From contig VXAA01002207.1 of assembly GCA_013399115.1 (NCBI GenBank), positions 428,368-492,367 on the forward strand: DNA of 64,000 nt, read 5' to 3'. Positions 38,621 through 48,955 of this stretch are shown piece by piece. Both the position numbers and the translations under genes were made by a program. Position 1 is the first letter of the stretch. Every line of letters begins with the position of its first letter. The notes under the pieces were generated by a model that was given only the letters and a program-made list of their open reading frames with translations, did not search any database and was not told the origin of the DNA. Origin of the DNA: Anseranas semipalmata. Its lineage: Eukaryota > Chordata > Aves > Anseriformes > Anseranatidae.

Positions 38621-38852
38621 ATAGAATCATGGACTCACAGAATATCCTGATTTGGAAGGGACCCACAAGGATCATCGACTCCAACTCCTGGCTCCACACA
38701 GGGCCACCCCAAAATCAGACCATGTGTCTGAGAGCATTGTCCTAGTGCTCCTTGAACTCTGGCAGGCTGTGACCACTTCTCTGGGGAGCCTGTTCCAGTG
38801 CCCGACCACCCTCTCAGTGAAGATCCTTTTCCTGATATCCAACCTGAGGACT
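38621..38852 (-). mobile_element. CR1 LINE 3' fragment, distinct subfamily
   Basis: The stretch 'tagaatcatggactcacagaat', followed by 'atcctgatttggaagggaccc', 'acaaggatcatcgactccaact', 'ggggagcctgttccagtgcccg' and 'cctttt cctgatatccaacct', is antisense CR1. It is of the type with 'acccacaaggatcatcgagtccaac', different from the copies at 7 and 15 kb. It is truncated at about 38850 and inactive. Confidence 0.95.
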
Positions 38853-40004
38853 CAACATGTGCAAATTGACATAAATTTGAAATTGGTTAACACAACATAT
38901 TGAAGTTTCATGGTTAGGTTGGTTATTAGACTGTTCATGGGGAATTTAAGTACATCGCAAGACTCTCCACATATTCAATACCTGAAGAAAAGGTGCATAC
39001 TTTTATAGGTCTCGATGAATATCAAGACAAAACTTTTTGTATACTGCTTGTAGTATGCCTTGTCTGTCCTGAGCTGCTCATCTCTGTTGCTGGACAGAGA
39101 TACCTCTCTGCCCTGTCTTTAAACTCTGTAAATATATTTCTGCTGAAGAGACAATGTGAGTAAAGAGGCTGTTGGTGTTTTGCTATCTGTACTGTTAGTT
39201 CTAAAGCCAAATTTTTCCTCAACATTTTTTCTTTTTATGTCAAACATGAAAAATCCTAACAACTAAATGAATCAAAAATCCAGTATTTTGAACCACACAG
39301 CTATTACTAACAGGCAAATTACACATTTGAACTTGTCTGGAGGTCAGGGTAGACAACAAAAATAATTTTGATAGATGTGAATATGTGTTGGTCTTGCAGA
39401 ATATATCTTAAAACAAGCTCATTTTTAACTCTAGATGACTTTTAGACTGTATCGTTATTTCTTGTTTTCCAAATGGCAAATATACACTTCAGATTCACTT
39501 ACTCTGATTCCTCCAAATATTTTGTTTTCTTCACCTTTCTGTACTTTTTTCTCTTGCCACAGCTGAGGATAAGCCCCTGTCTGTGACAGCTTAAGAATGA
39601 ATTTGCTCAGGTATGCTAAAGATATTCCAGATCTTTTTGTTTTATATTCTCTGTGTTCTTAACTTCCTTTAGGGTCTGGCTTAATGACTGTCTTATGTAA
39701 CCATACCCATCACGCTGTCTTAAAATTTGTTCCTGGCTCCTGCTTTATGTTCTTTCTACTGTCATTTTGCAGTCTGGTGCTCTGAAGTCACTCATTTCTG
39801 ATGTAAGATCAGCACACTAAAAAAAAGTTACCTTACTAGAACCCAACTCTGAACCTGAGCAGTTTGTTACACTTGGGTTTTCATTCAGGATGGAAGTGGT
39901 TAATGTACTGCAAGCACAGCAATAGTGCTTGCTCTGTTGAGTTTAGCCTGTCCAAACTCTTGGTGAAAATCTAAAGCCAAGAATATTTTTTTTCCTTTTC
40001 AGCT
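38853..40004. other. Unique noncoding sequence
   Basis: No features are recognised apart from the start of the duplicated segment at its right edge. Confidence 0.5.
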
Positions 40005-40163
40005 ATTGTTTAGCACTTGCTGTTGACAGTCCTTTCCAGATTAGGAAAAATATTCTCTTTTCTTGGTTTCATTCTGCTGACCATACAATTAACCTACTTG
40101 GGATAATGTCTGTTTTTGATTAATAACTTCTTATTTTATCACAAGGATGCATAATTTTATTTA
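40005..40163. repeat. Local direct duplication, copy 1
   Basis: About 159 bases starting 'attgtttagcacttgctgtt' recur in the same orientation at 40806-40962. Around a dozen differences (substitutions and small indels) separate the copies, giving a little over 90 percent identity by eye. T-rich sequence upstream of both copies also resembles each other. It matches no repeat family I know, so it looks like a local segmental duplication. Confidence 0.9.
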
Positions 40164-40805
40164 GTTTCTCAGCATTGGTTGGATTTCCCTTGAAAATATG
40201 GGAGTTTTTGAAGTCTTTCCAGAGGGAGGAAGGAATTGTCTTTACAAATTCACTACATTACAGATACTCTCCCTGTGTCTTTTATTTTGGTATAACTTCT
40301 GTGGGCGTGCCAGGCTTCTTCAATTCTGAAGAAGCACTTCATTTTTCTCTATCATTTTCTCTTGTCCTTCCAAAATGAATTTTTTTTTTTTTTTTTTTGT
40401 AGTGTAAAGATAAACATCCTCTCCCCAAAACATTTTAAGTTGATCTCAATAGATTATTAATAAATGTGGAAGATCAGGACATAAATCCAACATATTCTGT
40501 GCTTGTTTACTGCCTACCTGGATTTGGCTTATTGTAATACTAGAAACTTCAGCCTCTACTGGATTTCAGAAATAATCAGTTATATCTTTGGATAGGGACT
40601 TATAATTAAAATGATAATTCTGAACTTGCATGTGTCATTTAATGGAATAAATGTATTTCCCGTCTTAATAGTCCTATGCAGCATTTTAGATATAGTCATA
40701 TTTTAAAGCAGAATATGTATAGGAATTATTTCATTAAATAACTTTACAACAACAGTTTTATATTCTTTTTCTGCCAAAAAAACAAAACTATTTTTCCTTT
40801 TGGAT
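40164..40805. other. Spacer between duplicated segments
   Basis: Unique AT-rich sequence with a 19-base T run at 40380-40398. No gene is recognised. Confidence 0.5.
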
Positions 40806-40962
40806 ATTGTTTAGCACTTGCTGTTGACAGACCTTTCCAGATTAGAAAAAATACTCTCTTTTCTTGGTTTCATTCTACTGACCACATAATTAACCTACTT
40901 GGGTAGTGTCTTTTTTGATTAATAACTTCTTATTTTATCACAGGAATGAATAATTTTATTTA
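40806..40962. repeat. Local direct duplication, copy 2
   Basis: This is the second copy of the 40005-40163 segment, about 800 bases downstream and in direct orientation. The shared sequence ends in 'taattttattta'. The divergence suggests the duplication is not very recent. Confidence 0.9.
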
Positions 40963-41021
40963 TATACTGTTAAGGTAGACTAAAGATAACTAACACTCTT
41001 TTCAAATTTTTGTAATCCTTC

Positions 41022-41073
41022 TTATATAGCAGCATTTATATAGCATATATATATATTTATATAGCAGCATTTA
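41022..41073. repeat. 17-bp direct repeat around a (TA)n core
   Basis: The word 'ttatatagcagcattta' occurs exactly at 41022-41038 and 41057-41073, separated by an AT-alternating spacer. Confidence 0.85.
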
Positions 41074-41435
41074 GATTTTAAAGAGTATTAACTATATTTA
41101 GCTTTTAAAGAATATTTAGATTTTTGAATCATTTTACAGTCCTTAAGATCTCATACAACATCTGCTGAAACACCATAAAAAACAGTCAGGAACTAATGAT
41201 GATAAAAGACCAAACTCCTGCTTTAACTGGCAGTAGAAAAGCTCTAATTTATTTTTTTATATTTGAAATATTTGTTTCAAAACAGGTTTAGCAACTTTTC
41301 CAATCGTCGCTGAATTAGAAAGCCCTCAAACATAATTTTATTTCATCATAAAATAGTTGCAGAAACAGATTCACAAATTGTGTTGGATAATCATCTCTTT
41401 GTCATTCCATTTGTACTAATTGATGGCCAGAAAGA

Positions 41436-41912
41436 ATGTCTAAGGAGGAAACCTATCAGCTAAATAAAGCATCTATATTTTTTACTACATTATATTTTAG
41501 TTGTGAAGAATGGCATTTTGTTCTTCACAATGATTTTTCTGCAGAAAGAAATGCAGTACCTCCTGGCATAAAATCTGCACTTTCCAAAGCTAGTTTTAAA
41601 GTAATTTTAGAGGGGCATGTTGTCAGCAGTGGCTTGGTTGTTAATGGTGGTCAGTCCGTGAGAGGACTGCATCAACAGTGTGCTTTTGCTTTCTATGAAA
41701 AAGAATCAAAACTAGTGGTCAAACATTCTTTTGCCAGCTCAGTGTATAGACATAAAAGTATCTTCTCTCATAATACAGCTTTGGTAGATAATCTTGAAAA
41801 TGTTGTTGTCAAGGCTGCGTTGAACAAAATATTTATAAACAAGTGTTTTGTCATCAAAGGGGTCTGTAAAATTTCTCCTAGTTTAAGAACCAGTTATTTG
41901 TGTTCTTTTTAA
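41436..41912 (+). other. 158-codon open frame, no recognised homology
   Basis: This is one of the longest frames in the window. The peptide is of unbiased composition without a signal peptide, membrane segment or motif I recognise. Local base composition is unremarkable. No promoter, splice or polyadenylation arrangement is visible. At the local stop frequency, a frame of this length is roughly expected by chance in 64 kb of six-frame sequence. A decayed exon or pseudogene cannot be excluded. Confidence 0.12.
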
Positions 41913-43139
41913 AGAGAGTTGAGTCATTAATAACAAATTAATTTTTTTTTTTTCATTTACACTGTCAAAGCTGGTTCTGTAATTGGGTAGATGAGGCTGA
42001 TAATACGGGAGTTCATGGAGTCTGCATGTTGGGAGCCAAAAGTGCAGTTGATCAGGAGATAGGCACAGACTCAAAAAATAAAAATAAAAGAAAATGGTGA
42101 TTTAAGTTGTTTTTTTTTTTTTTTTTTCCCAATTTAAATCCTGTCTTAATCACTTTTGCTTGAGATCTCAACCTGATGCAATTTTGTGCTGGAATGTGAA
42201 CAAGTGTCTAGTACTCAGGGCAATCTATATTATACCATCATGTATAAAGTATCATTACAGGCACCTAACATACACTATTAGGTGTATCAGGTGTATGTGT
42301 ATTACACTACAGTGTAATACATACCCTATATTACTAATTAGGATCACACGTGTATATTATACTATAGATCTAACAAAAAAAATATGCAGGCTGTGTGCAT
42401 GTGGAATTTTAAAAAAAGAGTTATGGTGCAGACAAACTGCAAGATGAATAAATCAGAAGATCAGCATCTGGAAACCCCAGAAGACAGGAATCCTGAAAGT
42501 AATTTTCTGGAGGTTGAATGAGACATATAGGCCAGAACATACTTCCAAACTGGAGAGAGATTGAAGTTGCTTAAAGACATTTAAATTAAAAGCAAAAGAA
42601 GGTGAAAAGAAGGTTTAAGTATGACAATCTTAAGACAGAGAATAAAGTCTAATAAAGTAAAGATGGAAAATAAAGACTAAAGCACAGGAGTTTTGGGGTT
42701 ACATTCAAGGAAAGCTGATAAGGGAAATTAGAAGGTAACTCTTACAAGCTAAACCTGGAGCAGAGAGATCTGTGGATTTTTCAGAGGATTTGATCATAGT
42801 AGATGAAAACATAAAAGCAGACAATATGTCACAAGGACTTCTCACAGCTGTGTGTGTGATACTCCTGGCTCAAACACATACAACTGTGAAAGAGGCCAAT
42901 GAATGTTAATACAAGGGATTGTCATTATTTGTACCATGGCTAGAAAGAGAACAAAATTTTGGACCAAAGTAGGCCATTTAAACTTGTAATCAATTAGAGC
43001 TGAGGAAACTGTCACCTCAAATCTTGCTAGCCATATTTAAACTGAGCTTGAATTCAAAGCAATGTTTAAATTCCAGAAAAAGAAGTTCACACAGGGGAGA
43101 TATACATGACTTCTATTGAAATATCGTTTTCCAACTGAC
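41913..43139. other. Unique AT-rich noncoding sequence
   Basis: It contains a T run of 18 (42110-42127), a palindrome at 42299-42320 and a purine-rich patch at about 42540-42690 with repeated 'aataaag' words. Nothing is coding. Confidence 0.5.
42299..42320. repeat. Perfect 10-bp-arm palindrome
   Basis: The arms 'gtattacact' and 'agtgtaatac' flank a two-base loop, and the flanks remain partly complementary for a few more bases. It could extrude as a short cruciform. Confidence 0.85.
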
Positions 43140-43390
43140 TGCCTTCCCCCAATCAAGCCTCTTTTGTAATGAACTTCCTTGGGATTTCAAATGTGTCTTC
43201 CCTGAATAACATTAGCAGCTCCAGATCGCTGCCTAGTGCACTAAAGGTAGTCCTTGCCTTTGCCTGCCTTGCCAGCCCTGCAGCTGGCTCTTCCACAAAC
43301 TCCTTCAAGACTGCCAAAGTGGGACCTCTCATTGTCAGAATGCTTTGCCGTTCTCTGAACATTTCCCACATTTATTCTTTTTAACTTATC
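43140..43390. other. Segment open on both strands, possible relic exon or conserved element
   Basis: Frames of 72 codons (minus, 43153-43371) and 71 codons (plus, 43169-43384) cover the same DNA. The minus-strand peptide has protein-like composition ('VLKEFVEEPAAGLARQAKA'). No family is recognised and there are no clear splice sites. Chance, a decayed exon or a GC-richer conserved element are all open. Confidence 0.15.
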
Positions 43391-46300
43391 AGGGCTGTGA
43401 TCACTGAGTACATGGAGAAATGAGGCAAAAGGAGTATTTTCTTTAGAGTGGTAGGAATTTTATGCAGTAATTTTCTCTTGTGTGTTAGGAGAGTGCGAGT
43501 TTTACTGAGTTCTTTCTGCAAACAATACACCGATGATCACATAATATAAATGACCATCTCTTCTGCATTTCATCTTTTTTTTTTTTTTTTTCCATGTTTG
43601 AAGTAACTGTTTTTTTCAAACTTGAGCAAGTGTGCTGGGATTTCTGCTTGCCCATGACCACCTACTTTAATCTTCTGGCACTGTTCTAAGGACAAAGAAG
43701 TAACTGGTTCTCACTTCGAACTTTCAGTTTCCCCTGCCCAGTCACCGTGAGACTTTTTCTCTACAGATCACCAGGATAGGTTGTTCTGAGAAAAGGATAT
43801 TAATCTCAAGACAGTAAGATGGGTCTGTATAACAGGGAGGGAAGTAGCAAAAGAAGGCTGACATATATTTTTCTATTTGAGTACCTGGTAGTATGTATAT
43901 TTTTTGCCTGCCCCTGAGTGCTTGTTGAAAATGAGCTTCTACCCCAATATTTATGGTTAGATACAGCTGTCTTTACAGATGATAACAGTACCCTGTATAC
44001 AGTTATCCAGAGAATGGTATGAGGGCTCCTTCCCGGGGCCAAGTGCTCTTCATCTTTGGTGCTTCCAGCTCTTGTACAGCTTTGGATTTGAATCTAGATA
44101 TCCTCAGACACTTTGGAAGGTCTGAGCTGGTACTTCTCTGATAATCACATCACTTCTCACAGAGATGGATAATATGCACTGTGTAGCTTGCTTCTTTGAT
44201 TTCTGTGCAGATTTCTACCAGCTGTTTCTGAAGATAGTTGAAACCCCTGTAAAAAGTCTTGACATCCATGTTAGAAGAATGCATAGAATAATAGTGTTTT
44301 ATTCCAATGCAGAATAAAGCAGATGAACAGTCTACATCGTCATAAATGGGCTTATATGCAATAGAATAAATGCATTTAATTGGTAAATTGGTAATTTTTC
44401 ATACTTTGGGTGAGAGGACAGAAAGTATTTCTTTATACAAAACAGTTCTTATTGTTACATTTAACTAACTGAGTCTGTACTCTAGCACCACTGTCTCTGT
44501 GGTAAAGAGGCATTCAACTTCGTTACTGACTTTCTTTTTACTATTCTTTACTTAGTAACTTTTGGGGGTGGGGTGGGGGCAGCAAGAAAGGCCACTTGTC
44601 CTGTGGGAGCATGTTAATGACTCCTAGAGATGTGTGCTCTTATTGGGGAAAAAGTGCTTTACCTGTAGTCAATCCTAAAGAAATGCAGGGTGAGGTCCCA
44701 AGATTGCAATACTTATTTTACATAAAACATCAGGTTGGTCTTTAAATAGGAGTCCCAGAAGCACAAGGCATTTTATTATCCATTAAGTTACTTAGCATCC
44801 ACTATATTTTTTTAAAAGTTATTTTCCCCAGAGGAGTTCCTAATATATGGTATTCCAGCAGAGAGGGAAAAGAGAAAAGTATCTACAGCAAATAATCTTC
44901 TGCTAAATTCAATCCTCGTAATTTAGGAAGTATAGTAGATAATTGTAGGAGTGCTGAGAAATCCATGTGATTTCTCTCTAAATTTGGGGTCTGTCCTGGA
45001 CCTCTGTTTGGACAACATGGCAGAGATTCTTTGTCTTTTTTTTTTTTTGTTTGTTTGTTTTTTTATAAGAAGGGGAAATACTTATTTCTATGCTTTTTCC
45101 TGAATTTCCTGGATCCAGTATTCTGTGTTCATTCAAAATGGGTAACTCCAAGTGTAGGTATGTGTACACAGTGTTGTGTAGATAGGTACTCCTAGAGAAG
45201 AAGTCAGACTGGAGGCACTGTACATGTTACAGCTGTGCAGAATCTCTATGGGGAAACCTACACCACAAGCTTACTACAAATGAAGGAGACTGACACCACA
45301 TTATGAATGTTAAAACCAAATGGACCTCCTTCTGGCTGCTCTTGAAAAAAGAGGTGGGTGGAGAGGGTATAGACACATCCCCTGAGTTAGACACCTACAA
45401 GGTGTTAGTGTCTTTGGACTCCACATTTAGCTGAAATGAATATTCTGCTCTCAGTTGCCAAGGTCTTACATGGGATGTCTGGTAGGCACACGTCAATTTT
45501 CTTAAAAGGGGAGAAATTCAGTTTCACAAGGGTTGTTCTAAGGCAAAGCCAAGCTTGTATTGGCAAAATTCTTGTATTTTCTCTGATGAGGCAAACAATC
45601 TACTATGAAGAATGAAATGTGAGAGACACTGAACACTGGAAACTGAGAAAACGAATTATTGGTTGCAATGGAGATACAGAAAAAGAAGTCTGAGCTTTAC
45701 AAAATGAAATAAACAAGGAAGAAAATAAGAGCTTCATGCAAAAGGAGAAGATGGAACTTATAAAAATTGAATGGTCAGCGATAGGTTATGACCTTAAAGT
45801 TAATAACATCAGTGACAGAATCTGCAGAAATATATCTCGATATATACCAGTTTCATGAATTACCGGTATCATTTTCTTAACCTGATTGGCTTTCAGCCCA
45901 TCCAACTCACAAGTATGCCTAAATTTTCTCTAGTTGTTAAAACTGAAAATACATTACACTGGATGCATAGATACAGTGTCTGAAGGTATCCTCCAAATAA
46001 CATGAAATGCAGGGACAAAGTTGCATACCCCCACCATATGGATTAATTTTCTGGGTTTTGTTGCTGTCGTTATTGCTAAAAGATATTATTTCTTCAGCAA
46101 ATATGAGAAGTGGGTTCTGTTTTATGGTCATAATGTGAGTAATAATGCATGTGTCTTTTTATTCAAACTCAGATCAGATTTAGTTATGCAGGTGAAGTTC
46201 ACAAAGTTGAAGTTCTCTGAGAACAGCTGTTGAAATATTGGAATGCAACTCCGTAATCACACTAACTGTTGTGTGGTAGGCAGGTGAGAACTTCTCTGAA

Positions 46301-47091
46301 GACTGTTCAGAAAATGTGGGATGAAAGGAATTTATGGTAAGGATCATAGTTGAAGGATGCAGATGGGCACCCCATTCTAACTGTTGATCTCCTTTTAAGC
46401 TTTCCTATGTTCCTGTCTCTCTCAAACTGGCTGATGCACAGAGGACAGAGTATCTCTTTCCCTTTAGACTGCTATGAAGTCTAACAGTCTAACCTAAGAG
46501 ATGTCTTAAAGATCCTTCCAAAGATGATGGATGAGGGTTTTGGTTAGTTAACTAGATATTTATTTCAACCATCTGGAAAAATTGGGCAGGAGTTAGAAGA
46601 AGGAAGATTCCATCTCTAAATTAGAGAATAAACTTCTGGGAGAAGAAAATGCTTGCCTGCCAATGCACGTAGTTATGCCTAAACTCAAAGATTGGTAAAC
46701 TCTCCCCACAGGTCATGTCTGTAAACCTCAGATAATGTGACTGGAAATCAGGGATGTGGTTGCATTGTTACTGTTCAGTCGGCAGATTTCAGAGTACCCT
46801 AATTTTAAATGTGTTCCTTGTAAGCCTCGTGGACTGCAGCCTTACCCTCTTATCAAGTCACCAATCTTTAACAAGAATATTAGTCTGTTTGCCACAGTAG
46901 GAGTGATCATAATTAAAAAAAAAAAAAAAAGAAAAAAGAAAAAAAAGAAAAACAAAGCACTGCAGCAACTATCCCAAATGTTCTCAGGGAAGAAGATCTG
47001 CTGAGCCTACCATGGAAGCTTTTGTTCTCCTTATGTTTTAAACACCATGAAGTTGAAATGACTCGATTCAAGAGAGTCCATTTCCTTTCAG
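43391..47091. other. Unique noncoding sequence
   Basis: Simple features only: a 17-base T run (43575-43591), a G-rich stretch 'gggggtggggtggggg' at about 44564, a T/TTTG run at 45036-45064 and an A-rich run with AAAAG-like units at 46915-46956. No gene is supported. Confidence 0.5.
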
Positions 47092-47229
47092 GTTCATTTC
47101 TTTATGACGCTACAAGGGGAATAACTTTCGGCTTCCAGCCACCCACAGAAGGTGCAGTGTGGTGCATCTGTTTTATGTGCTTTGTGTACACAGCGGCTGC
47201 TGATTATATATTATTCACCAACATGCTAG
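47092..47229 (+). other. Weak candidate exon (138 bp) with AG/GT borders
   Basis: The segment is preceded by 'ccatttcctttcag' and followed by 'gtacaaagg', plausible acceptor and donor sequences. It is open in one frame and its length is divisible by three. The encoded 46 residues include 'GITFGFQPPTEGAVWCICF' and match no family I know. Such triplets of signals also arise by chance at this scale. Confidence 0.12.
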
Positions 47230-47259
47230 GTACAAAGGCAGATAGTTGCCATATTTGAT

Positions 47260-47990
47260 AGGCTAATTTTAAAGGGGTTTTGTTAGCAAACAAATCTTAG
47301 AAATAAAGCAGAAAAATGCCCAAGTTTGGTTTCAGCTTCTCCCCCTCTCCCAGGGAGGAGGTGCTCACCTCTTAAGCAAGAATTCAAATGAATTGAAAAT
47401 TCCTTTAGAACTGACAGCCCAAGTGTAAGAATGATAAACGGCTTTGGCCTTGATAATTTTTATTAAGCACTAAATGTCACATTTAACCTGCATTACTGAA
47501 AGCAATTACCCATGTATCAACAGTCAAGCAGTGCAGAGCTAGACGCCTGAAGCAGCAGCATTATGCTCCATCTGGGAATAAGGATTTTCAATTAGAAGGC
47601 AAATAGCTGGAGAGGGGATCAAGTCCTCCAGTGGCTCCCAAAGGAGGTCTGTGAGAAGCAAAGTCTTCATATCCAAGTAATCGCAGGCAATGTCAACAGA
47701 GCATTCCAAACCATCTGCTGCCAGAGTAGCGTTTACTTTATCAAATCTCAATATTTACAGAACACTGATCAGCTCGTGGGACCAGGATGGCTCACTGCCA
47801 GGGTGTTCTGGGAAATTCATTTTAAGGTGTGTTTCAGTAGGCTAATTAATTTACAAGCACCTGTTTCATCACTGGGAGCTGTTAGCACACCAGATGAGCT
47901 GCAGCAGGGGAAGGGGACTTTTATCCTGGCTAAATTGATTTCAATTGATTTTCATTTATTGATGGCACAGTAGTAGTTTAATATGAGTAT
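47260..47990. other. Candidate conserved noncoding element (strongest in window)
   Basis: This long unique stretch has little simple repeat and unusually dense homeodomain, SOX and bHLH-like words: 'ggctaattaatttacaagc', 'gctaaattgatttcaattga', 'tttatcaaatctcaatattta', 'atttattgatgg' and 'gatgagctgcagcagg'. A 70-codon minus-strand frame (47539-47751) lies inside but has no recognised homology. I infer an enhancer-like element. No conservation data are available to me. Confidence 0.3.
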
Positions 47991-48339
47991 GGCCTAAAGT
48001 CTTTTTGTTTATTAGTGTTTAAGCCAGTTCAGATTGTTTATTATTTAAAAATGTACTTTGGCTCTGTGAGATTTTTTAAGTTAAGTACAGTACACATCTT
48101 CCTGAACCAAGGTGTATTATACAGATCCTACTCTGTTTTGGTAAATTGTTTTTTTTCATTCTATGTTTTTTTATAAGAAAAAACAATACAGCGTATTCTG
48201 TTGAAAGACGGGCCTAATTCTGTTGGTGTGTCATTCAGAAAGTCTCTGCGAAGAAAAATCAATGCTGTAAACCTCTATGTACTTAGCACCAGGAATCATG
48301 CAGCCTAATCTCAAACTGCTCTGTCATGCTTTGTCATTG
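47991..48339. other. Unique noncoding sequence
   Basis: Nothing is recognisable. Confidence 0.5.
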
Positions 48340-48455
48340 AGCTTCCCAACTTCTGTGTCTCAGTTTCCTCTGTCAGTAAAGGGGCTATAATAACTTACAA
48401 TACTTCTTCACATCAGGGAGCCAATTCAGGATTAATTAGTTCATGTCTGAATGTC
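48340..48455 (+). mobile_element. MIR-like ancient SINE fragment
   Basis: The sequence 'ctgtgtctcagtttcctc', then 'tgtcagtaaaggggctataataact' and, after a short gap, 'caggattaattagttcatgt', follows the MIR consensus order from the core through the 3' region. This is the clearest of the four MIR copies in the window. Confidence 0.75.
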
Positions 48456-48884
48456 ATTTTGCAAATGGAAAGTTCAGGATACCTCTAGTTAAGATGTGAC
48501 AAGTGGCACAGAGGAGTGATTTGTAAAGCCAAATTAATCATTTTTGTTTCATAACTGCAGTGTTTAGAATTAGGGTTCTTTCCCTGGCTAGCTGCAGAGC
48601 TTCCACAGCCTCTGTGTGCTATACTGGTAATGGCCAAGAGGTACATTATGTAGAAGGGTTGTCTTCAAAGCAGGCTGGACTTCTGAACATGCAATATTTT
48701 CACAACAAACTACTCAGAGCTGAGTGACAGACCAAGAATGAATTGCAAACATTATTTTTCTAAAATTTTAGATTAATATATTTGGGAAGATAAATTGGAG
48801 AATAACATGAGAAGAACCTGTGTTGACAAAAAAGGATAAGATTTAGGAGGCTTGGGAAGTCCTGGCACCTGCAGACTGCCTTGA

Positions 48885-48955
48885 GCAGATCTTTGTGCCC
48901 TTCAGTTCTCACTCTGTAAAATGAGGAATAATATTAGCTTCCTCACCTGTCTTGC
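48885..48955 (+). mobile_element. MIR-like ancient SINE fragment
   Basis: The sequence 'ctttgtgcccttcagttctcactctgtaaaatgaggaataatattagcttcctcacc' matches the MIR core in sense. It lies about 430 bases downstream of another MIR copy in the same orientation; the two are separate copies of the same region rather than one split element. Confidence 0.7.

Noticed and set aside
44564..44580. G-rich stretch as a G-quadruplex
   Set aside because: It has only three G tracts of three or more, so it does not meet the four-tract pattern.
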